64,000 bases of DNA, taken from positions 1,178,001-1,242,000 of the forward strand of contig CM075943.1 of assembly GCA_038030265.1 (NCBI GenBank). The letters are read 5' to 3'. Under the pieces are notes generated by a model. The model saw nothing but the letters and a program-made list of their open reading frames with translations. It made no database searches and was not told the DNA's origin. Source of the stretch: Corythucha ciliata. Lineage: Eukaryota; Arthropoda; Insecta; Hemiptera; Tingidae. This document shows, in pieces, positions 32,570-42,196 of the stretch. Position numbers and translations under genes: made by a program. Numbering within the stretch: position 1 is the stretch's first letter; every line of letters begins with the position of its first letter.

Positions 32570-34200
32570 GAACCAATAATTGAATTTTTCTCAAATTTAA
32601 CCATGAATTAGCGGTTTTTCCCAATTTTCCCGCGATCAAAGTGCTTTTTCTCAATTTTAGCCGCGAATGTTTTTCTTCATTTCAAACGCGAATCACCGCA
32701 TTTTCTCAATTTTAGCCGTGAATTAGTGGATTTTCTCAAATTGATCCGCGATTTATCGTTTTTATCCGTTTCAGCGGTGAATGAGCGCTTCTTGCCCACT
32801 TTAGCCGCGAATTCACTGAATCTTTAACAGCGAATGAGCTCTTCCTGTACATTTTAGACGGCAATTAGCTGTTTGTCTCAGTTTTTTTAGTGTTAATTTT
32901 AGCGTTTTTCTTCGCTTTTTAGTCGTGCGAATTAGCGCTCATCACCATTTTAGCTGCAAGTTATCTCGTTTCCTCAGTTCTAGCAGATAATTAGCGTCTT
33001 GTTTTGTTCATTTTAGCTGAGCATTATTTCCGAATTTTAACCGTGAATTATTCCTTAATTTCACGCCTGAATCACCGCTTTTACTCAATTTCAGTTTCGA
33101 ACTGGAGGATTTTCACAAAATCCTTGAATTTGCGTTTATCTCCATTTCAGCTCCGCGAATGGGCGCCTTTTGTTATATCGGCCGTGAATCAACGAAATTT
33201 CCCAATTTTAGCCGGTAATGAGCGTTTGTATCAGTTTTAGCCGTGAACAAGCAGAATCACCAAATGTGAAATTTAGCTTCACATTAGGGCTTGCTTGTGC
33301 CGAGAAATAGCGTATTTCTCCATTTCAGCTGCTGATAAGCGCTTTCTGCCAAAGTTAGCCACGAATTAAATATTTAATTATCTTTGTTTTTAGTTGCAAA
33401 TCAGCATGTTACATCAATTTTGGACGGGAATAAGCGGTTCTCAGTTTTAGCCGTGAATAAGCGGCTTTTCTATCACTTCTATCCGTGAATTAGCTTTTTT
33501 TCTCAGTTTTTACCGCGATCTGAGCGCTTTTTCACATTTTTTAGTCGCAAATTATTTCTCAATTTCAGCCACGAATTACCACGTTTCCTTAAATTCAGCC
33601 AATTTTCTCAAATTGTTCCGCGAATTGGCTTATTTCTCCATTTTAGTTGTGAATGAGCATTTTACTTCAATTTTAGGCCGGAATTAGTAGATTTTCTCAG
33701 TTTTAGCCGCAATTACGTGGCTTTCTCAATTTTAGCCGTGAATAAGCGATTTTTCTCAACTGCGATTTTTTCTGTTGTTGCCTTGAAAAAACCACGAATT
33801 TTGCGTTTTCAAAAATTAATTTTTGAGCCAAGTGAGCGATGGACTTTAGCTTTTTCTCAATTTTCGCCACATGTTAGTGATTTTTTTCATTTTCAGCCAC
33901 AAATTAGTGATTTGTTTTCGTTTTCTACTATGAATCAACGCTTTTCTGCTACCGCTAGAAGCCCCTATTTGATATTGGCGTTTTTTTTTTTTCAATGTTC
34001 TCCCGCGTACTTGCCCATAGAGTACACATTAGCACGCTTTCTCAATTTCTTCTGCCTTAAAGGCCTATAGGAATTTGGAGTTGACGTTTTTTCTTTGGTT
34101 TGTCCGCGAAGTTGCCTTCAGATATCTCGAATTGGTGTATTTTTCCTAATTTAAGTGGCAAATGATCGCTTGTTCTCAATATTTGCCGCTAATCGTCGCT
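32570..34200. repeat. Degenerate tandem array D (TTTTAGCCGCGAATTAGCG..)
   Basis: About 1.6 kb of units near 30-35 bp with consensus TTTTAGCCGCGAATTAGCG followed by TTTTTCTCAA. Copies are heavily diverged but the AGCCGYGAATTAGCG word recurs throughout. The same array type is at 38790-39180 (reverse orientation) and 52035-52800. Confidence 0.7.
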
Positions 34201-34368
34201 TTGAAACCTAAAAATCCATTTTTTTTTTCTTCATCTATTTACGCTTTTTGGGGCCCCCCCCCCCTCAATGAATGGTGGCCTCATCATCACGAGATCGCCC
34301 ATTTGTCGAGAAATCATCATTCTGTGCAGATCCCCCTTCAACAGTCGCCCTTTGTTATGTGCAAGGTA

Positions 34369-34518
34369 TTAGGTCCCACGCACACTAGGAGAAAAGAAGA
34401 CTCTCGCGTACGCGTCCAATGTGAAAGGTCCCATAGAGTTCTACGTGTTTTTACTGCACGAGTCGGACGCTGACGCGCGCGTCGGCGTCTTTTTTCTCCT
34501 AGTGTGCGCGGGGCCTTA
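34369..34518. mobile_element. 144-bp MITE (TTA duplication)
   Basis: Ends GGTCCCACGCACACTAGG and CCTAGTGTGCGCGGGGCC with TTA on both sides (34369-34371, 34516-34518). The inverted repeat continues through AGAAAA. Same size class as the other four small elements. Confidence 0.85.
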
Positions 34519-34639
34519 GAAAAAATCTCTGGAATGACTATCAACAAATTTTTGGCGGACGCCATCTTCTTAGGGGGGGTTTAAACCCATAAAACCCTCC
34601 CCGTAGATCCGCCACTGGCGTGTAGAGTTTATTGAGTCA

Positions 34640-35485
34640 AGTTCAATATACTTAATTACTGAACAATGAAGACTCTTTCAACGACTGATCAAGTTGAGTC
34701 CGGAGTGAGGGTCCGGAAGTCCAGACCTTCAACCTTGTGGCCATCAGATGGCGCAGGATTTGCCCATCATGACAGCAAACACAGCCCTGTACCCTGCTGA
34801 GGATCTCCTTAAGATGTGGCCAGTACCTAGGCCCTTGCCGGCCCTTACCTGGCCTGTACCCCATCTTTGGCCCAGACTCCCCAGCAGAGTCGGTCCCATC
34901 ACTCAGCTCGGCTTGTTAGCCGTAACTGGTGGCCAGCCACCCGCGCCCGAGAGGCACGACGTGGAGGTGGGTCTTTCAGAGCTGGGGATGCTGGCTTGCG
35001 CCATGAACCGAAACCGGGCAGGGAAGGTGCCCCTGTACCCTGCATAGTAGCCAAGACTCAAGAGTCGTCCTTGCCAATCTGGGCCTTCATTTTTTGCCCA
35101 ATATTTTGTGCGGGAGGCACACGACGAAATTTTTTACTGTTTGACCCTTTTAAGAAATCTAATGTCCCCACGCACATTAATGGCCACATTTTAATTAATT
35201 AGGTAATTTAATAAATGCAGAATTAAGAAGAGAAAAGAAGACGAGAATGATAGGACGGGGGTCGAGGTATCATCTGTTCAGTTCCCCAAACCTCTAGAAG
35301 GTAGAATGCTGCCAGAAAAAAAGGTCTTGAAACAAATCTGGGAAAAAGTCGGACATTTCTTGCGCAAGTACTTGTCTGCCCATATGGCAATATATTTCAG
35401 TGTTTAAACTTGGTTCAAACGAAGCATTTTGGTTTTTTGTTTCACTTCAGCAGAGGGTTCAAGAGAGGGGGCAAAGAAAAACCTC
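34640..35485 (-). pseudogene. Debris with an R1-like LINE 3' fragment
   Basis: The part at about 34925-35040 (CGCGCCCGAGAGG..., GGATGCTGGCTT, CCATGAACCGAAACCGGGCAGGG) closely matches 52838-52945 at the 3' end of the minus-strand R1-like LINE, so it is a LINE tail. The rest, including the G+C-rich 34660-34920 stretch and the AT-rich 35050-35480 part, is unassigned. The plus-strand frame 34748-35047 crosses this and is not supported as a gene. Confidence 0.5.
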
Positions 35486-35656
35486 CACGGCCAAGGAATT
35501 TCGACAAGTTCATCGACACCATATAATCCCGAAGGAAACGGTCTCGTAGAGCGGTACAACGGTATATTATGGAAGACTATGTCTCTCGCTATGAAGAACA
35601 AAGGATTAAGTACTACTCAATGGGAGGAAGTCATACAAGAATCTCTTCACGCAATC

Positions 35657-35799
35657 AGGGGGCCTATTCTCTAACAACAAGCAATACTTTTTTCGCCAGC
35701 CATGTGTTTATTTCATTCATTTGTTTGAAGAAAATTAATGAAATAAACATATGACTTCGAAAAAGCTATTGCTTCGGAGTTAGAGAATAAGCTTCCAGG
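35657..35799. mobile_element. 137-bp MITE in integrase (AGG duplication)
   Basis: Ends GGGCCTATTCTCTAAC and GTTAGAGAATAAGCTTCC, flanked by AGG (35657-35659, 35797-35799). Taking out the MITE and one AGG gives a continuous integrase frame (HAIR, then SLLCTS), which confirms the 3-bp duplication. A second inner palindrome (TTTATTTCATT/AATGAAATAAA) lies in the centre. Confidence 0.85.
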
Positions 35800-36306
35800 T
35801 CTCTACTGTGTACTTCAATTAACTGTACGCCTCATGAAAGAATGTTCCTTCACGATCGAAGATCAACAAACGGAACTTCAATACCATCGTGGTTAGATCA
35901 CCCCGGGAAAGTATTTTTAAAAACCCACGTCCGGTCTTCGAAGTACAGTCCTCTGGTTACAGAAGTTGAACTTTTGGAAGCTAATCCAGAATACGCGCTT
36001 ATTAGAAAACCCGATGGAAAAGAAGTAACAGTTTCCTTGAAGCACTTGGCACCTCGAGGAGATGATTCTGTATTTGGACACCCTGAGGATGACTGCACTG
36101 AATTTTCAGACGGAGGCCCAAATGTTACACCTGAATTCCCTTTGACACCCATCGCTCACTCATCAGAGGAGAAAGAAGAACCCTTAATTTTCAATAGTTC
36201 TTCCAACCCATCGCCTGAAGCAACTTTGTCTCGCCCTGAATCGTCCGAAATTGAGAACTCTGGAAGGCCCGTTAGAACCAGGAGACCACCGTCGTATCTC
36301 CAAGAC

Positions 36307-36451
36307 TATGAGCCGTATTCAGAAACCCTCCTTTACAAAGCCTTAACTAAAGGAGTTGAAAAATGTGACGGTTTATTAAAATATGTCATCTGTTTTGAAG
36401 TGCTTTAAAGGAGATGTAAATGTCAAGGTTGGTTTCTGAATACGGCCCTAT
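36307..36451. mobile_element. 139-bp MITE at the Gypsy-2 stop (TAT duplication)
   Basis: Ends GAGCCGTATTCAGAAACC and GGTTTCTGAATACGGCCC, flanked by TAT (36307-36309, 36449-36451). The gypsy frame QDY | VLK-stop is restored by removing it, matching the FDDFILN-stop end of Gypsy-1, so the TAT duplication is secure. Confidence 0.85.
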
Positions 36452-36463
36452 GTCCTCAAATAA

Positions 36464-36474
36464 CAGGGGGAGAA
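36464..36474 (+). promoter_or_regulatory. Gypsy-2 polypurine tract
   Basis: CAGGGGGAGAA immediately precedes the 3' LTR. Confidence 0.8.
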
Positions 36475-36587
36475 TGTGATGAAGATTCCTCTCCATTTTT
36501 CTTATTAATTCATCTCCCATTCATCTGTTTTTTTCTTATTCTATTTTGTCGATGAAAGCCTTAACTTTCGAGGTCTAATTTATAACA
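36475..36587 (+). repeat. Gypsy-2 3' LTR
   Basis: 113 bp, one substitution from the 5' LTR. That substitution (T to G) lies in the segment that pairs with the candidate self-primer. Confidence 0.93.
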
Positions 36588-36595
36588 AGGCCCTG

Positions 36596-38753
36596 TTAAG
36601 GTGGGGTTTCAGGCGGGTTTCCTCGACCCCTTCCCAATCGCGCCTCGCCTAAACTTCGCACATAAATTTTGGCTCCATTTCTGCATCAATATTCGATTTC
36701 AAAGTCTTATTTTAATCTTCAGGAAGTTCTAGAGTGACGTTAGATCTTGCTTTTCCAATTTTCATCCCTGAAATTACCTTAAAACACATTTGAGTTCCAA
36801 AGTGTTTTGGGGTTATTTTAGGGGAAACATTTGAAAAAGCAAGATCCAACGTCACTGTAGAACTTCCTGAAGATTAAAATAAGACTTTGAAATCGGATAT
36901 TGATGCAGAAATGGAGCCAAAATTTATGTGCGAAGATTAGGTGAGGGGGTCCGACTGGGATGGGATTAAGGAAACCCACCTCCCAAGTAGCACAGTAATA
37001 TTTTCTCAATATTTATTCAATATTGTTACGTTGTAACAATATTGAATATGTAAATTAAATATTGAAAAAAAGTTTTTTTGTTAATGGAATCTTAATGTTT
37101 CGACACAAATATTTTTCCAATGTTCAATTTATATTTATAATATAATATTTTTTCACCACTTCACAATAATCATTTATCCAATGTTTTTTGGTTTTGGTTA
37201 ATTGAACATTAGTTTTACATTATTTTTACAACATGAAATTCATATTGGTCGAGTAATGCTTAAAATGAGTAGAAGTACGAGCATTTTTTAAATGTTGCTT
37301 TCCAATTTAGCACAAAATATTCGGTTTAAAACCAATTCCAAAACCAACTGGTTATAAAATCAACGATGTCTCGTGAAGAAGAGGATCTTTAGGTCTTTAA
37401 CCGTTATGGGAAATTAAATAAGGTGATTTTTTTTTTTTGTGACTGTTCAGTGCATTTTCCATAGTTATTGGGTTAACCTTCTATTGGTGCTTTTCAGGTG
37501 GCAAATGGGAGAAGTAGGGCCTGTCTCTCTTTTTCTTTTTTCTGTAACTTCGCTTTAAAGAGAACTTAAATTTAAAAAACGCGCCTTGGGTCCCATTTCG
37601 ATGGTGGAAAATAATAATTTTGATATGTGAGACTACGACTCATTCTCAGTACGTAAAATTAATCGCGAGTGGTTTTGTTTTTACTCTGGCCGACCACAAG
37701 CTGACACGATAGAGGGAAGGGGAACAACGAAGGTCAAAGTTGTGCCCACGCCATGCGCGTTCGTACAAGTTGTGGCGTGTTTAGAACGAGAAAAGACCTT
37801 GAGTCCGTATTATTTGCTTGCTACTGGCAGTATCAGTACTACTGGCCTTCGCGTGAGCGAAACTGATTTTCAAAACAGTTATGGGTGGAATTTCCCTACA
37901 ACAATGGGTGAGTACTAATAATTCGCATAATTCTTATACTGCCTTCCCGAGCTATTAATAGTAAAATGTCGTTCGTTTTCAACAGCGGGACCGTGTTGTG
38001 ACGGGAAGGAAAAATTTGCCTCCGAACGAAGTATAGAGACTTCAACTTCTGCTGGAGGAGAACAGTCCGCTTAAATCGCTTCAAACGCATCATATAAAGA
38101 GTTAGCGGCAAAATAATGACGACTCGAGTAAGCAGCAACGAGATAACGTCATATAACGTCAATTATTTTCGTGTTTGAAATTTTGGTAAATAATTTTGTC
38201 TGATTCCGTCACGCGATTTTATACAATTGTCATAATATATTCTTAGGTTTCATGAATATACCCGAAATGTTTGAAAAATTACACCAGTAATTGATTTCAT
38301 ATTAAGCCAGTTTCATCAAGGTGGTTGGAAATTGTTTGGAGCAGAGTTTCCCTGAAACCAGCCAATAAAATGTAAAATGATTACATTTTATTGCCTGGTC
38401 CCATGGCAACTCTGATCCGAACATGTTTCAAACACCTTGCACACAGACAATAATTGCCTCCTAAATATTTATTTCACGTGTTTGAACCAATATTTTTGAT
38501 ATACCAACCCAATATATCTATTCAATATTGTGCCACAATATTTTTTGTATACTTTTCTTGGCATATTTTATCAGTGTTTGTGGCGCAATATTTTCTATAC
38601 ATGAGGAATTAATCTTGATAAAACATTATTAATGTTCATTGAAATAATGTTATTTAAATGGGACATTCAACATATTTTTTCAATATTCTAGAAAAACGTT
38701 TAAGAAATATTATTTCATTGAATTTTGCTACTTGGGCTGAAACCCCCCCTTAA
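36596..38753. mobile_element. Foldback MITE with TTAA ends, split by another element
   Basis: Left arm 36600-36790 pairs with 36815-36980 (long near-identical stretch from CTTCGCACATAAATTTTGG to AAGCAAGATC). The left end TTAA-GGTGGGGTTTCAGG and right end CCTGAAACCCCCCC-TTAA (split by the insertion at 36982-38736) are inverted repeats flanked by TTAA. TTAA duplication suggests a piggyBac-type MITE; a 3-bp TTA reading is also possible. Confidence 0.7.
36982..38736. mobile_element. 1.76-kb element with CCCAAGTAGCA ends
   Basis: Perfect 11-bp inverted ends CCCAAGTAGCA and TGCTACTTGGG. Subterminal regions on both sides are filled with CAATATT/AATATTG words. It interrupts the TTAA foldback in its right terminal repeat, with CT on both sides as the only visible duplication. 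No transposase frame. Superfamily not assigned. Confidence 0.75.
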
Positions 38754-38789
38754 TACAAATTTTGTGGAATTTAACCATAAAAATAAATC

Positions 38790-39180
38790 GTAGATTCTAG
38801 GCTTTAGAGGCCCATTTGTGGTAAGCGGTAAAATTGTTTAATAAAACGCTAATGTGCTGCTCTTGGGTCAAGTCCTCGGCTAAAATGGAAAAAGCGGTAA
38901 TTCATGACCGAAAGAGATAATAATCCGAATAATCGCGCCAAAAGTCTAGAAAAATGGAGCAAAAACGCTAAATATCTTAAATTAGAAAAAACTAATTCGC
39001 AGCTAAAACTAAGAAAAATTGCTAATTTATGGATATAAATGGGGAAAGGCGCCAATTCACGGCTGTAATAGAGAACAACGTTAAATCTCGACTAAAATTG
39101 AAAAAACCGCCAGTTCAATGTTTCCGGAGGCAGTGTTTCCTAAAATTGAGTAAACAATAATCCGTGAATGATAAATACGT
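38790..39180. repeat. Degenerate tandem array D, reverse orientation
   Basis: Words such as GCTAATTCGCAGCTAAAACT and ACGGCTGTAATAGAGAA are reverse complements of the array D consensus. Confidence 0.5.
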
Positions 39181-39389
39181 GGATGAAATTGGACCCCGGG
39201 CTAGCCTGCCACGACCGTCCGCGTCGTATGCTGTTGGAATAGAGCACACAACTAATCGCTTCTCTCTGAGTTTGATTTGTTTTAGGGCATTTAATAATAA
39301 AAACTAATATTCTACGGGTTTTCTTCTGAATCTACTGTTGTTGCGGAAGCCCGGTCGGTACTGCGCTCTCCTGGAAAAAAGTGATTTTT

Positions 39390-42196
39390 TTTTTTTTTCA
39401 GACATCGTCCCAGATTACGTGCAAAGCAAGTTCATGGAGGGATTCGGAGCAGGTCTCGTGAACTCAGCAGACGAGGAGTGGGGGGCTCGATGGTATCAGA
39501 TAGCAACACTTCAGGGCAAGCAATACACAGTCCCTCGAGGGAACGTAGGCCGTAAACTTGCCTCATTACTGACCTCAGAGATCATGGGGGTAGTCAACGG
39601 GACCCACACATCAGAAAGAATCTTCGTGTTATGTGCCACGGTGCTACAACGAGAGAAGCAGGTAAACTCACCTCTCGACGTAAGGAGATCAATCAGCAAG
39701 CGCATGGAGCTCTGGGAAGGCGAGAGATTCGACGAACTAGTCCAGGAAGCAATAAGGTGCGACAAGAAGTTGAAAAGAGGTAACCATCGAGCACTGGACC
39801 AGCCGCAGAGGGCGTGGGTTCTCACGAGACTGGTCGCAAGTGGCAGACTAAGGGACGCTACTAGGTGGGCTAAAAACCGAGGGGGTGGAAGTGTACTTTT
39901 ACCGGAAACAGTCATCAGCGCAGGGAACACAGTATTGGACATCCTCAAGGAGAAACACCCTCAACAGATGACCCCGGCAGCAGAGACATTCCTTTCCAGA
40001 AACCTCCCCTTCAGGATGGATGTGAACGTCGCTCACCAGGACACATAGAGCGTGCAGCTCATCGCCTCAAAGGAAGTGCCGGACCAAGCGGCACAGACGC
40101 TGAACAGTGGAGGAATCTCTTGCTTCGATACGGCGCTCATAGTGTTCGTTTGAGGGACGCAGTAGCTGCACTTACACGTCTATTAGCAAACACAGTCGTT
40201 CAGTGGGGAAGCATACGAGCCTTGCTCGCAAGACGAGGAGTCGCCCTGGACAAGAAGCCTGGGATCCGGCCGATCGGTGTAGGGGAGGTGCTCCAAAGAG
40301 TATGCGCAAAAACAATGGCCACTTTGACAGGCAGCGACCTAGCAGAAGAGTGTGGAGCGGACCAGCTGTGTGGAGAGATCAAAGAAGGAATTGAAGGAGC
40401 GGTGCATGACATCAATACGCTATTTGAGACGCAGGATGGTTGTGAGGGAGTATTACTTATGGACGCATCAAACGCATTTAACGCTATGTGCCGCCCATTA
40501 GCCTTGTGGAATGCCAGGGTGCTTTGGCCTCGGTGTGCCAATTTCCTCTTCAATACATACCGTGGCTTTCCCAAAACAGTGTTTAGACGAAGCAAAGCAG
40601 TAATCGTCAGCAGAGAGGGCACAACACAAGGTGACCCTCTGGGCATGCTGATGTACGCAGTAGGCACCCTGCCTCTAATCAGACAACTGAAGGGCTCACA
40701 GTGGCACCAAAGCTGGTATGCCGACGACTCAGCATGTGCAGGGAGCCTCCCAAACTTAAAAGAGTGGCTCAAAGTGGGGCTACCACCCAGAACCGCAGAA
40801 GAGCTACCTCATAGTAAAACCAGGAAAGGAAGAAGAGGCGAGACAGTTGTTCCCAGAGCTCAGGATAGTCGGGTCTCATAGGTATTTGGGAGGCATCATC
40901 GGCTCAACAGGCGCAGAGAGTTATGTGAGGGATAAAGTCACAAAATGGATAGACCACATAGACTCATTTAAAGAATGTGCCCAAAAAAGTCCCCAAGCAA
41001 CATACACAGCTTTCACCAAGTCTCTTCAAATGGAATGGGCGTATCTACAACGTGTAGTGCAAGGATGTGTGGAAGAGTATGAGCCACTCAGGGACGCAAT
41101 TAAGACAACGCCTGACTCCGGCAATCCTGGGGTGGACCCCTTCCTCGCCCTCACTACGAGACATGGGGGCCTAGCCATAGAAGACCCAGTACAAACCGCA
41201 GATGTCAGGTGGGGTACCTCACAGAGGGCAACGTCAGTGCTGGCCGAATCCGTTTCAACAGGGGCAGAGTTTGATGGAAACAGACACGCCACGAGAGTCA
41301 CCCAGGAGCAAATGACTGAGAAAGCAGCCCGTAAGCAGCGTGACTCCGAGAAAAGCCAGCAGGTGGTGGAGAGATTTGCTCCAGAGGCAAGACGGACGCT
41401 GCAGCGGATTATAGACGAGAACGCCTCTCAATTGCTATCAATAATACCAACTGTGGCAGATGGTCTGGATCTCACTTCAACCCAGTTTCAGGATGCACTT
41501 TGTTTAAGATACTCGAAACCAATGCTCAGTCTTCAGGGAAGCTGCGATGGGTGCGGGCAAGAAATGAATGCGAACCATGCACTCAACTGCAAACATGGAG
41601 GGCTGGTTAAGCAGAGTCACGATCAAATCCGGGATGTGGTGGCAGGGCTGACCAGGCAAGCATTCAGGGGAGTGATAGTCGAGCCAGTCATGCGCGAAGG
41701 CACGCTGGGACAGCCAGGTCTAATGGCCGATATTAAGGCTCACTGAGTATGGAACAGGGAGAGGGCGTTGTTTTACGATATCCGCGTGATAAACGCTGAC
41801 GCCTCTTCCTACTCCACCCGCGAATGGTCGGCAGTCGCCGAAGAAGCAGCACGAGCCAAAACACAGGAAGTACGATGCAGCAGCAGAAGACCTGAACGGC
41901 TCGTTCTGTCCCCTCATCACCTCATGCGAAGGCGTCCTTCACAGAGAGTTCCGAGCTTTCGTCCAACGCCTAGTGGAATCACTGGCAGAGAAATGGAACA
42001 AACATCGCTCGGTCGTGTCGGGGTATGTAAAGACAAAACTGCAAATAGCAACCATAAGGACAGTTTCACTTCGACTGCGGGGTTCCAGGAGAACACAGAG
42101 GTCAGCGAGGAGGGACGATCCTCATATCGAACGGGAGGAGGCAGCCCTGGGGCTAGAGGACGGTGCACCCCTACCCCTTCCAAGAGATGGTTGAGC
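39390..42196 (+). pseudogene. Non-LTR retrotransposon ORF2 with C-terminal zinc knuckle and probable nuclease
   Basis: Three successive frames make one RT protein: 39390-40048; 40060-40860 with [14 protein letters not shown], the RT motif [20 protein letters not shown] and the catalytic SWYADDSA (YADD); and 40847-41746. The last has a CDGCGQEMNANHALNC knuckle (CX2CX7HX3C), RD and EP blocks, then ADIKAH, a TGA at 41744, and FYDIRVINAD, a layout like the restriction-like endonuclease of R2/NeSL/R4-type LINEs. The tail WNKHRSVVSGYVKTKL..RLRGSRR is at 41980-42110. G+C content is far above the flanks. Clade not assigned; at least three frameshifts and one stop. Confidence 0.75.

Larger units (their letters stand above)
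31492..34625. mobile_element. 3.1-kb non-autonomous hAT-like element (8-bp duplication)
   Basis: Ends CAGTGGCGGATCTA (31500) and TAGATCCGCCACTG (34617) form an inverted repeat, flanked by a perfect 8-bp duplication GCGTGTAG (31492-31499, 34618-34625). CAG...CTG ends and an 8-bp duplication are hAT hallmarks. No transposase is present: the interior is a TA-flanked foldback (31577-32563), 1.6 kb of degenerate repeat D, and a 144-bp MITE. Confidence 0.88.
35486..36474 (+). pseudogene. Gypsy-2 integrase C-terminal part
   Basis: Resumes with HGQGISTSSSTPYNPEGNG and the catalytic Glu (LVERYNGILW), then QWEEVIQESLHAIR up to the MITE at 35657. After the MITE it continues TPHERMFLHDRRSTNGTS, a basic IRKPDGKEVTVSLKHLAPRGD segment as in Gypsy-1, and the end RRPPSYLQDY just before the MITE at 36307; the stop codon lies after that MITE (36460s). 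The first two catalytic Asp residues are lost in the insertion/deletion upstream. Confidence 0.85.
27841..36592 (+). mobile_element. Gypsy-2: Ty3/gypsy element with nested insertions
   Basis: 113-bp LTRs (27846-27958, 36475-36587) with TGTGATG...TATAACA ends are flanked by AGGCC on both sides (27841-27845, 36588-36592). They differ at one base (CGATTAAAG versus CGATGAAAG). The interior codes gag, protease, RT, RNase H and integrase on the plus strand. Integrase is broken between about 30689 and 35485, where a MITE, unassigned DNA, a hAT-like element and LINE debris now lie and the catalytic core's first part is lost. Two further MITEs sit in the integrase tail. Related to Gypsy-1 (shared LTR words and protein motifs). 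Confidence 0.92.

Noticed and set aside
34748..35047. Plus-strand 99-codon frame in G+C-rich DNA
   Set aside because: It overlaps, in the opposite sense, sequence matching a LINE 3' UTR. No conserved motif.
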